Assembly: GCF_036711975.1 (NCBI RefSeq)
Contig: NC_091976.1
Coordinates: 10,912,001-10,976,000 of the forward strand
DNA from: Onthophagus taurus
Lineage: Eukaryota > Arthropoda > Insecta > Coleoptera > Scarabaeidae
DNA: 64,000 bases
Direction: 5' to 3'
Shown: in pieces, positions 1 to 7,232 of the stretch
Layout of the letters: every line of letters begins with the position of its first letter
Position numbering within the stretch: position 1 is the stretch's first letter
Made by a program: the position numbers and the translations under genes
The notes under the pieces: model-generated
Told to the model about the DNA's origin: nothing
What the model saw: only the letters and a program-made list of their open reading frames with translations
Databases searched by the model: none

Positions 1-1244
1 GAAGTGAACGGCCACACAGACCGCACATTCATACTCTTAAAATCAATTCTGTATATTGCATTTTCCATTATAAGTATAAGGTCACCTATAGGCGAGATAG
101 ACACTTTATAACTATAGTCTACAGTACGAAAAACATTCCTCAAAGTCGGCAGCCAATCATTTATGTCTATAGGATTGGGTTGTTTAGGTCGTTTAGACTT
201 TAAATCTATTAACCAAACCCATTGTTTGTAAAACACGTACATGGTTTGATAGTGAATCAAAAAACCGGAAAACTTTGAATCCACATCACAAACGTCTCTA
301 AAGGGTGAGGGTTGAACGGCAGGATTTGTCGTAGACCGACTCGTCGTGGTCCTATATGATGATGTAACGTGACTTGAAACAGTCGATGATGTATACAATT
401 TGGGTCTACCATATATAGCTTGAATTGCCACAATATCTCTGCTATTCAACTTGAAATCCTCAATTCTCATGTTACCATAGTTGGGATGCATGATGGAATC
501 GAGTTCAACTCGATGCATTAAACCTAAGGAATGTCCAATTTCATGCACCATTACCAAAAATAGGTTATATTTCCCATCTACTGTAGAGTTGGATAAATCA
601 AACTCTAAATCTGAATTTATATGGATTTCAACATTACGCCCATTAATATAAGGATAGTATGCGTGAGCTAAAATCCCATTTTTGAATGTACTACCACACA
701 TTGATCCAACGTTCCTTATGCACGTATGGTTGTAACCTTTAAACCCGATTAGAATGTTGACGTCGGTAAACGAGCTCTGAAACTTTAAATCTATATGCTT
801 AGCCCAAACCGCAAATGCCCTTTCAACGATATTGGGAAAGCCATCTGGATATTTATTATAGATGGCCCATTTAACTATTGGGATCCCCCACTTTCGATGT
901 ATCGTACGTTTAGCGTCTACTGATATGTCTTCCAAGTCTTTATTCCCACATCTTGGTTTACCAATCAAATCCAAAGTTTTAAAATCAACTTCACCCGATA
1001 CTGGCAGGTGAAAATATTCCTGCAATTTACGTAACCCTTCCGTCATTGTTGTTGTTGTTGTTGTTGTATATTCCATCTGATGACGATGATGATGATGTAA
1101 ACCGCTCACATTCCCATTTAAATATCCAAATGCTTTGAGATATTTATAGATTTCCATATCCCTATCGTACATCAAATCTTCCATTAAAATTCGTATTGGA
1201 AGCGCCCAGAGCGTATATACTAAAATAACTCTCGCAATGTACAT
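1..1244 (-). CDS. Matrix metalloproteinase (matrixin), C-terminus cut by window edge
   Basis: A secreted zinc endopeptidase that would cut extracellular matrix. The frame is open for 414 codons and leaves the window at base 1. In order I see a hydrophobic signal peptide (MYIARVILVYTLWALP), a propeptide with His and Thr runs (six ACA codons), the cysteine switch KPRCGNKD with Cys near residue 99, a catalytic domain with GILAHAYYP and the zinc site HEIGHSLGLMH from about residue 234, the Met-turn SIM, a Ser/Thr-rich hinge, and the start of a hemopexin-like domain (CDVDSKF). The start is the ATG at the signal peptide; an in-frame ATG 11 codons upstream (1277) is possible. It has no intron and lies on the same strand about 100 bp from virus-like genes, so I infer a captured host gene carried as cargo. 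Baculoviruses are known to carry MMPs. A neighbouring retrocopied host gene is the alternative. Confidence 0.9.
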   Translation of the reverse strand, partial: MYIARVILVYTLWALPIRILMEDLMYDRDMEIYKYLKAFGYLNGNVSGLHHHHRHQMEYTTTTTTTMTEGLRKLQEYFHLPVSGEVDFKTLDLIGKPRCGNKDLEDISVDAKRTIHRKWGIPIVKWAIYNKYPDGFPNIVERAFAVWAKHIDLKFQSSFTDVNILIGFKGYNHTCIRNVGSMCGSTFKNGILAHAYYPYINGRNVEIHINSDLEFDLSNSTVDGKYNLFLVMVHEIGHSLGLMHRVELDSIMHPNYGNMRIEDFKLNSRDIVAIQAIYGRPKLYTSSTVSSHVTSSYRTTTSRSTTNPAVQPSPFRDVCDVDSKFSGFLIHYQTMYVFYKQWVWLIDLKSKRPKQPNPIDINDWLPTLRNVFRTVDYSYKVSISPIGDLILIMENAIYRIDFKSMNVRSVWPFT

Positions 1245-1345
1245 GTTTGCGTGATGGAGGTCAGACACTGAATGCATGAAGGATTCAAAAATAAATACAA
1301 TAAATAAAAGTTAATATATGTATTAAAAAAAAATTTAACAACTTC

Positions 1346-1870
1346 TTATATAACACGTCTATGCAAATTACATAAAAAATTCTTTAAAATTATGGCGTTA
1401 TTTTGCGAGCAAACTGCGGGAGCATCGTTGTGGAACCAGCATGGATTGGAAGTCGCCGTCAATTTAGTATCTTCTTCAACCGCCTTCTCAGAAAACTCGG
1501 AGGCAATATCCCTGACCGTCAAATTCCGATGACATCGGAACCGATAATAGGGTCTGCTTTCCAAAAACTCCCTCTTCTGGCTACCCTTCACATACACCTC
1601 ATCATAGAACGACAGTATATCATCCAGTAAATTTAACCCCATCGACAGGTCCATCCATCCTCCAATATACGATAGTTTATGGTGATTTCGCTCTAAATAC
1701 TTGGCGGATCGTTGATCTTGAACCGATAAGTATCGAAAGGGTCTGTCAGCCTTGAAGTGGAGATGTACGGCATAGTCGGTGATAAGGTCCAGAAGTGTGA
1801 ATTCTTTAACTATGAATTCAGAGTCTATATAGAACCCCTGAATATCAACTACCGCTCTACGCAACTCCAT
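1346..1870 (-). CDS. Unknown virus-like-element protein (possible RNase H-fold nuclease)
   Basis: I do not recognise a defined family with certainty. From the ATG at 1870 (MELRRAVVDIQGF) it gives about 174 residues. Similar proteins beginning with a VDIQGF-like strand recur next to virion genes in insect virus-like elements, as I recall. The pattern of an early Asp (VDIQGF), a later VYVKGSQKREFL segment and a C-terminal C-x2-H...C cluster (CWFHNDAPAVC) is loosely like an RNase H/DEDD exonuclease fold, but the full catalytic set cannot be confirmed. The codons before 1870 in this frame lack an ATG. It sits 32 bases after the stop of the putative capsid gene and just upstream of the metalloproteinase, so it is probably part of the same late transcription block. 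Confidence 0.6.
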   Translation of the reverse strand: MELRRAVVDIQGFYIDSEFIVKEFTLLDLITDYAVHLHFKADRPFRYLSVQDQRSAKYLERNHHKLSYIGGWMDLSMGLNLLDDILSFYDEVYVKGSQKREFLESRPYYRFRCHRNLTVRDIASEFSEKAVEEDTKLTATSNPCWFHNDAPAVCSQNNAIILKNFLCNLHRRVI

Positions 1871-1902
1871 AACTCTGACTATGATGCGCAATCGAAATTG
1901 AC

Positions 1903-3141
1903 TCAATTAATAACGATTGAGACCTCCCCACTCAGCGGCTTATAGGTATACATAGATTCCTGTATTAGGATACAGTATGCCTTCGTGTTGGCAGGAAAAT
2001 CTTTATCACTCTGAATTTCAAGCCGCACTTCACATGATGCAGATGGCGCTGCCTCCTCATCATTATTCTTTGTGGTATCAATTACGAATAGAGGTCTTTT
2101 CTTGAAACTGTTGAAATCCATTATCGGTTGTTTTCGGTTAGATTCCCAAATGTATGATTGAAATTCCGTATACATTTTATATAGTTCAACGTAGTTTTCC
2201 TTCGTAAAATCCAAATTCATAGACTCGAATGGGTAGGAATATGAATTTAAATAGACTTTAAGATCTATAATGTTCAAGTGGTCAAACAGCGTACAATCAG
2301 ATTTCGGCTGATCCTTTCGATTGGTTTGGAATGCCACTATAACATATTGCGGTCTACCCCTGTTAGTAGTTGATGTAACAGGCCAAATCTCTTTATTCCC
2401 CCGTCTCATAGATGGCAATTCATAAAACGTCCATTTACGAAAAGGTACGGCTATATTCGAATTTTTATTTAGCCCATCCAAAAGTTTAATCTTTATCGAT
2501 GGACTGGGATAAACATGCTTCGCCAGTAATGACACTGTCTTTATGGTAAACTCTGCAGTGCTGGGGTCGGCTTTAGTCGATATAGATTTAAAACAGTTTG
2601 AATCTGTGCGGCTTCTGACAAACCTAAACTTGAAACGACCTCTCATAACCTGATTGTAGTCTCTAAATAATCCAAAAATGTGCACAAGTGGGATTTGAAA
2701 TACAAAGTTATCGTTTGCGCTGTCCACCGTGGGTAAGGCTCCTTCAGGAGGCCATTTTAACCCGGCAATTTCCAATGATTTACATTCCACATCGTTATGG
2801 TGTAGAAGGGTTCTAATTAGCGATGTGAGCCCTGGTTCACGAACACGTTCTATTTCAACGCCATTATGTTCGAATGCGATGTACTCAAATAGAAATGCCG
2901 GCAAATTGTGCGTTAAACTTACGCTATCTGCAGGATCCGTCAATTTTTTAACATAGTTACCCTCAATTCGTATATAACTCTCGAAAAAGGAAAATAAAAC
3001 ATCTTCTTGGTTCAGTTCAATGGTGAACACATCGTTGTTTTGAAACGAATTTGTTGAAGGATGGTAACTGTGCACCTCTTCCCTAGCGATGGAATTATCC
3101 ACGATAGGATCTCTATAAATGTTTAATTTTTTTGTTGACAT
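1903..3141 (-). CDS. Putative major capsid protein of Polinton/adintovirus type
   Basis: 412 residues from ATG 3141. The N-terminus (YHPSTNSFQNNDVFTIELNQ) and the strand-rich, Pro/Asn-rich body with no transmembrane segment or enzyme motif fit a jelly-roll shell protein. Proteins with this opening are common in insect virus-like elements beside packaging ATPase and adenain genes. It is shorter than the roughly 600-residue capsids of classical Polintons, so the double jelly-roll assignment is inference that needs structure prediction. The start overlaps the preceding small gene by 29 bases. The reading frame has no interruption, which suggests recent activity or selection. Confidence 0.6.
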   Translation of the reverse strand: MSTKKLNIYRDPIVDNSIAREEVHSYHPSTNSFQNNDVFTIELNQEDVLFSFFESYIRIEGNYVKKLTDPADSVSLTHNLPAFLFEYIAFEHNGVEIERVREPGLTSLIRTLLHHNDVECKSLEIAGLKWPPEGALPTVDSANDNFVFQIPLVHIFGLFRDYNQVMRGRFKFRFVRSRTDSNCFKSISTKADPSTAEFTIKTVSLLAKHVYPSPSIKIKLLDGLNKNSNIAVPFRKWTFYELPSMRRGNKEIWPVTSTTNRGRPQYVIVAFQTNRKDQPKSDCTLFDHLNIIDLKVYLNSYSYPFESMNLDFTKENYVELYKMYTEFQSYIWESNRKQPIMDFNSFKKRPLFVIDTTKNNDEEAAPSASCEVRLEIQSDKDFPANTKAYCILIQESMYTYKPLSGEVSIVIN

Positions 3142-3334
3142 GGTACCCCAAATCTTGAAGGAAACGAACGTTGTCAGGTCGCAACGAAGTCTTTCTGCAG
3201 ACTGATCTAGACGTTCTCTTACGTTTACATTTATACCCTTTACCCTTTTTCAAGGTAGGTTGTGATGGTGGTGGTGGGCGATAGGTTCCACCACCACCAC
3301 CACCACCACCAGGCGTTTCAAACATAAATCCCAT
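3113..3334 (-). CDS. Small Gly-run, Arg/Lys-rich protein
   Basis: 73 residues, ATG at 3334. It has a run of eight Gly, a Pro-rich stretch (RPPPPSQP), a basic middle (KCKRKR) and a C-terminal segment DNVRFLQDLGYHV. Small basic proteins of this sort in adenovirus-like genomes bind packaged DNA or cement the shell; that role is inference from size, charge and position. Its start codon shares a base with the stop of the upstream gene (TAATG on the minus strand), and its own end overlaps the start of the putative major capsid gene by 29 bases. Such packing implies a shared mRNA. Confidence 0.6.
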   Translation of the reverse strand: MGFMFETPGGGGGGGGTYRPPPPSQPTLKKGKGYKCKRKRTSRSVCRKTSLRPDNVRFLQDLGYHVNKKIKHL

Positions 3335-4119
3335 TATAATGCAACACGTTTCAGCTCTAACCTAAGTACGATTTCCTCTCCTCGAAAGTTTACCAATCTA
3401 CCGCGCTGATCCAGGAGTCTAAGGGTAATGTTCGTTATCGGTCGATCGGTGTCGACTGCGAAATATATTGGGTTCCTAGGCTCTATATTTATACTGAAGC
3501 CAGGATCTACCGCCGGTGCGAATTCGAATAGCGTATGTGACTGCTTATTGTTGTAATATGATCCGGAAATTATATTACACTCCACGCGAACGGACGTCAC
3601 GCGTATTATATTTACAGGGAGATCGGATCTGTGTAATTGTTCGGGTTTCAGTGTACGTTGGGAGAATCCTAAAATCGAAGCAATCGAATCGGATTCTGTG
3701 AAATCAATCTCCAAGTAGTCGCTGCTAATCTCGCACTGTAACGTATTGTTATTAGCCTTGAGGGACAATAGGGTCTCAGGTCTATCTATCTTATCCAATC
3801 CGACCAACCGTAGAATCTCCTTTTGCAAATATTTTTCAATATCTGAAATTTCGTATACGCCCGTAGGAATTCCGATTACCTCTTTTGAAGTATTCTTAGG
3901 CCCCTGCTGCTGCTGCTGCTGCTGCTGTTTATTGATGGGATTTACTATTGTAAAGTGGAATTTATCGTTAACTCCCTCTTCAATGTTGGGTATGCTGTTA
4001 TATGTGTACAGACCAATCAGTCCCAATGAATAGTTAAAGTTGGGATCCAATTGTATAGGTGGAAAGTATTCCTCAGAAATTTCGCTCTTCGTACCAACCA
4101 GTGTGAACGTCTGCGACAT
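3334..4119 (-). CDS. Putative minor capsid (penton-like) protein
   Basis: About 261 residues from ATG 4119 (MSQTFTLVGTKSEISEEYFP). I chose this start because it lies two bases after the protease stop (TAACGATG); a longer frame reaches ATG 4167 but overlaps the protease. The sequence is beta-rich (YSLGLIGLYTYNSIPNI, IPTGVYEISDIEKYL, ISGSYYN), as expected of a single jelly-roll vertex protein, and length and position beside adenain and the putative major capsid gene match the minor capsid gene of Polinton-type viruses. A run of eight CAG-encoded Gln lies at 3904-3927. The identity is inferred from context more than from a motif. Confidence 0.55.
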   Translation of the reverse strand: MSQTFTLVGTKSEISEEYFPPIQLDPNFNYSLGLIGLYTYNSIPNIEEGVNDKFHFTIVNPINKQQQQQQQQGPKNTSKEVIGIPTGVYEISDIEKYLQKEILRLVGLDKIDRPETLLSLKANNNTLQCEISSDYLEIDFTESDSIASILGFSQRTLKPEQLHRSDLPVNIIRVTSVRVECNIISGSYYNNKQSHTLFEFAPAVDPGFSINIEPRNPIYFAVDTDRPITNITLRLLDQRGRLVNFRGEEIVLRLELKRVAL

Positions 4120-4121
4120 CG

Positions 4122-4553
4122 TTATACATATGACCCGTTTCCCGTTTGAAGTAGGAATTTTATACATAAATGCCCGCAATTGTACTGATTGTCCTTTTGA
4201 TAATTATCGTGGTTGTATATAATTTGAGTGTCTTTAAAGTACTTTAAAAGTTCTTTGGGGGGTTTGAGATCCCCATAACTATCAAAATAGAACACTCTAT
4301 TACCGGATTTTCTATAGGCTACCCAATGCGTTCCATTTCCGCTTTGCACATCTAAATTCACCACCGCCGCTTCATCCGTTTTAGGGCCCCCTTTTGGTAA
4401 TGCGTTTCGCATATAGACGCCGCGGAATTTTGGGATATTTAGAGATTTAGCGTAACGTAGTATATCAAAGTTGGTTAGAGGTCTCTTGGGTAGCAGCCTT
4501 AAAAGTTTTTTTGAGTCTTCTTCTTCTTCGTTAAATATATACCCAATCCTTTT
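4122..4553 (-). CDS. Adenovirus-type cysteine protease (adenain-like), no AUG for its conserved N-terminus
   Basis: Virion maturation protease. The catalytic set of the adenain family is visible: His in GTHWVAY, Asp in YFDSYG and Cys in YNCGHLCIKFL. The conserved N-terminal block (LTNFDILRYAKSLNIP, then KFRGVYM) lies upstream of the first ATG (4412), and the open frame back to the stop at 4554-4556 has no ATG at all. The frame is -1 relative to the upstream PLA2 gene, and the two overlap at A_AAA_AAC (4505-4511), directly before the PLA2 stop. So the protease may be made by -1 ribosomal frameshifting, or the two were once one frame and an A-run indel split them. Coordinates cover the whole open frame; translation from ATG 4412 alone would lose the N-terminal block. 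Confidence 0.85.
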   Translation of the reverse strand, partial: KRIGYIFNEEEEDSKKLLRLLPKRPLTNFDILRYAKSLNIPKFRGVYMRNALPKGGPKTDEAAVVNLDVQSGNGTHWVAYRKSGNRVFYFDSYGDLKPPKELLKYFKDTQIIYNHDNYQKDNQYNCGHLCIKFLLQTGNGSYV

Positions 4554-5389
4554 TTATACCTTTTAATGTAAATACCACTCCCCGTCTTTCCGATCGCAAT
4601 GTCCTCCATTGCTTTATTGTGCCGCTCAGCTTCTTTCATTTTATCCTTCGCCTCTTGAGTTTTCTTTACTGCTCTATAGACTCCGGCCGCGCCTCCGGAT
4701 AGTGCGCTGAGAGCTGACAGTCCGGCGAATATCGCAGGTAAAAGTGGTAATATTCCTCCTCGTTTAACTGGAATTGGGATTGTTCGTGGAATTTTAACTT
4801 TTCGCTTTCCGCCTACAGACTTTACGGCTATGCGAGCACCTTTCAACGCCAATCGCGCCGCTTCTCGTAAACTATCGGTGTTTTTTGGTAAATCATTTGC
4901 TATACGCTTAACTATCCCCTTTTGAAAGGTCACCTGTTTACCACCACCACCACCACTTTTCGACTTCAATGATCCACCTCGACGTTTTCGCCGGCTTTTA
5001 CCACCAACACCTTTACGCTTATGCCCCATGCCTAATTTACGTTTCGCTTTCATAGCGTTTGTGACTAACCACGCCGCAGTCTTTTCACCAAGTGATGAGT
5101 CTTTCGCCTTCACCCTTTCCCAAGCGGTATCCTCTAAACGCCTATCGGCCTCGTGACGTTGATCTAATGTTTTATTATCCCTATAGGCTATATCGTGTTC
5201 TCTACAGGCGCGATCTAGCGGATTTATGCCTTTTTCACCTCGTGCCAAGCGTTTATCCAACTTTGTTCCGGGCCCGCAAAATTGATATCCGGGAATGTGT
5301 AACTCTACGGGGAGTTTGTTGATAATTGAATTTAAAATTCCTCCACCTCGAATTGAAGCTACTGTTGATGTGTTACCTTGAGCGAGCAT
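4499..5389 (-). CDS. Phospholipase A2 domain protein with basic core-like tail
   Basis: 296 residues from ATG 5389 (MLAQGNTSTV). Residues 35-41 are YQFCGPG, the calcium-loop motif of secreted and parvovirus VP1-type phospholipase A2, and residues 65-69 carry the catalytic HDIAY. In parvoviruses this activity opens endosomal membranes. After the enzyme come Arg/Lys/Gly-rich stretches, a hydrophobic Ala/Gly/Leu segment (LLPAIFAGLSALSALSGGAA) and a GSGIYIKRYKKGLGIYL tail, which recall the core/membrane-lytic proteins of adenovirus-like virions. Codons upstream of 5389 lack an ATG. The gene opens the minus-strand block, divergent from the ATPase, and ends in the shift-prone overlap with the protease. 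Confidence 0.85.
   Translation of the reverse strand: MLAQGNTSTVASIRGGGILNSIINKLPVELHIPGYQFCGPGTKLDKRLARGEKGINPLDRACREHDIAYRDNKTLDQRHEADRRLEDTAWERVKAKDSSLGEKTAAWLVTNAMKAKRKLGMGHKRKGVGGKSRRKRRGGSLKSKSGGGGGKQVTFQKGIVKRIANDLPKNTDSLREAARLALKGARIAVKSVGGKRKVKIPRTIPIPVKRGGILPLLPAIFAGLSALSALSGGAAGVYRAVKKTQEAKDKMKEAERHNKAMEDIAIGKTGSGIYIKRYKKGLGIYLTKKKKTQKNF
4505..4511 (-). promoter_or_regulatory. A_AAA_AAC heptamer at PLA2/protease frame overlap
   Basis: On the minus strand the zero frame reads CAA AAA AAC TTT TAA, so A_AAA_AAC fits the X_XXY_YYZ slip rule for -1 frameshifting two codons before the stop. The -1 frame is exactly the protease frame. I could not find a convincing downstream pseudoknot by eye. 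A length change in the seven-A run is the plain alternative. Confidence 0.5.
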
Positions 5390-5427
5390 TACTCTCAAGT
5401 GATGCGATTTCAAACATAACCGGGGCC

Positions 5428-5437
5428 TTTATATATG
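5428..5437. promoter_or_regulatory. Shared TATA element between divergent gene blocks
   Basis: The only TATA-like sequence in the 87-base gap is TTTATATATG, centred at 5433. The two predicted start codons, 5389 (minus) and 5477 (plus), are each 44 bases from that centre. TATATA reads the same on both strands, so it could serve both directions. The role is inferred from position. Confidence 0.45.
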
Positions 5438-5476
5438 CGTGCAGGTACGTTAGAGTCTCAGTCAATTTTTGACAAC

Positions 5477-6175
5477 ATGCGTGTAGTGAAACACCCTTCT
5501 CTAACTATGCCATTGACTGATCTCGATCGGCTGGTATCAGCAACGGAGACGAAGCGTAGACATAGCGATTTAATACCCAACAGTTTACGCGCAATTGTCT
5601 GCGGACCTTCTGGCTGTGGGAAGACAAATTTAATTTTGAATCTAATATTTGATGAAAATGGTCTGACATTCGAAAATATCTACATTTACTCAAAGTCACT
5701 GGGGCAACCGAAATATGAACTTTTAAGTTTAGTTTTGAATCGACTTCCGGAAATTGGATTCTATCGATTCAGCGATAATGACGCCGTAGTGGATCCGAAT
5801 GAAGCTAAGGAGAATTCAATTTTTATATTCGATGATGTGGCGTGCGATAAGCAGGATAAAATTCGAGCGTATTTTTCTATGGGTAGACATAGAAACGTAG
5901 ACTCTTTCTACCTTACACAGACCTATACGCGTATACCTAAACATCTAATTCGGGATAACGCTAACGTGTTAGTGCTTTTCAAGCAGGATGAGGTGAACTT
6001 GAAACATGTATACGACGAACATGTAAATACCGATATGAGGTTTGAAGAATTTAAAGAGATGTGTAGACGCTGTTGGAACGACGGTAAATATAACCCATTA
6101 TTTATAATGAAAGACTTTGAAGTTAAGGATGGTAGATATCGTATAGGCATGGATAAATACATCTACCCAGATTGA
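5477..6175 (+). CDS. DNA packaging ATPase (A32/FtsK-HerA type)
   Basis: 232 residues from ATG 5477 (MRVVKHPSLTMPL). Walker A is GPSGCGKT at residues 43-50, Walker B is SIFIFDDV near 114-121, and YLTQTYTRIPKHLIRDN follows with the polar position expected of the family, then FKQDEVNLKHVYDEHV. The enzyme drives genome DNA into preformed capsids in Polintons, adintoviruses and large DNA viruses. An upstream in-frame ATG at 5435 lies inside the TATA-like element and is less likely. It is the first gene of the plus-strand block, followed after 55 bases by the next open frame. It is intact. Confidence 0.9.
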   Translation: MRVVKHPSLTMPLTDLDRLVSATETKRRHSDLIPNSLRAIVCGPSGCGKTNLILNLIFDENGLTFENIYIYSKSLGQPKYELLSLVLNRLPEIGFYRFSDNDAVVDPNEAKENSIFIFDDVACDKQDKIRAYFSMGRHRNVDSFYLTQTYTRIPKHLIRDNANVLVLFKQDEVNLKHVYDEHVNTDMRFEEFKEMCRRCWNDGKYNPLFIMKDFEVKDGRYRIGMDKYIYPD

Positions 6176-6230
6176 AAAGACGCATTGCTATTTTACATGT
6201 GTTTGTGTGAGGTCATCACCATTATCATCG

Positions 6231-7217
6231 ATGGCCAATTATAGTAGTAAACAAAATAAAGTAGGCAAGCGGTCAAACGTCGAACGTGATAGAGCTATAG
6301 TAAACATCACGAATGCGATAAAGCGTAAACGCCTGGCGATTAGACTAGGCCAGGAACGCGATGACGCGCTTATAGCTAAACTCCACCGACCGTTAAGCGA
6401 TACTTTGAAGGATATATCAAAAAAATTGGATGACGTAAAGGTACCGATAAAATTGCATCGAAAGACTCAACAGAAAACAGTTAAGGGGGAAATTAAAGAG
6501 ATAAAGTTTAGTGATGAAGATGTTGATAAGTTTGAGGTTAAAAGTCCGTCCGTAATTCCCAAGGGTTCGCAAATGATTGAAAATTTGGGAGCTGATGTAT
6601 CAAAATCCCCTTCAACGTCAACGTTGACGAAACCCGATGCAAAATTAGAGCGTATACCTATTGGAAGGCTACCCGTCGGAATTAGAAATTTATATTATAT
6701 GTACGGCAAACGGGATTCAATTGATCTCAGAATGGGTATAAGGTACGATTCTAAAACAGATGGATGGAAGATTGGTTCAAAACCTGTTGAATTTACCGAC
6801 GCTCACATATCACTAGACGGTGGTAAATTAAATATTCCAACCAGCTCGGGTTTATACGAGCTCATACAATTGAAAGCACCTAAAAATTTTACGGAAGAGG
6901 ATCTTCGCAAGTATAAAGAGATTCTAACGTATACGGGAGCTCATAAACAGAACTATACCGGTCCCATAGCGAGTAATCGTTCTGAAAAATATATTAAAAT
7001 AATTAAACCGCTATTTAGCAGCGCGGGTGAAACAGCTGCAGGATCGGGTCTAGAGGTTAATTCCAATCGGATTCAGTATAAATACTGGGATGATGTTAAC
7101 GAATTGGTAGATCGATTGCGATTGTTGCATGCATCGTATGCGGCCGGAAACAATTCGCATAGAAACGAGATTGCGTATATTGTGGAGGAGCTTAAAGAAA
7201 TCAACGTTATCAAATAA
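6231..7217 (+). CDS. Conserved unknown protein (DUF8207-like)
   Basis: 328 residues from ATG 6231 (MANYSSKQNKVGK). The N-terminal half is basic and probably disordered. The C-terminal half has GRLPVGIRNLYYMYG, then IRYDSKTDGWKIG, then GLYELIQLKAPKNF and TEEDLRKYKEILTYTGAH, a pattern I associate with a domain of unknown function often found beside chromodomain integrases and capsid genes in insect genomes. No catalytic motif is visible. It lies 55 bases after the ATPase and 15 bases before the fibre-like gene, so it is part of the same block. The function is unknown; a virion or assembly role is only a guess. Confidence 0.65.
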   Translation: MANYSSKQNKVGKRSNVERDRAIVNITNAIKRKRLAIRLGQERDDALIAKLHRPLSDTLKDISKKLDDVKVPIKLHRKTQQKTVKGEIKEIKFSDEDVDKFEVKSPSVIPKGSQMIENLGADVSKSPSTSTLTKPDAKLERIPIGRLPVGIRNLYYMYGKRDSIDLRMGIRYDSKTDGWKIGSKPVEFTDAHISLDGGKLNIPTSSGLYELIQLKAPKNFTEEDLRKYKEILTYTGAHKQNYTGPIASNRSEKYIKIIKPLFSSAGETAAGSGLEVNSNRIQYKYWDDVNELVDRLRLLHASYAAGNNSHRNEIAYIVEELKEINVIK

Positions 7218-7232
7218 ATAACTACGCTAGAC

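Noticed and set aside
1403..1945. Plus-strand frames over the unknown minus-strand gene
   Set aside because: They lie antisense to a better supported frame and show no family motif.
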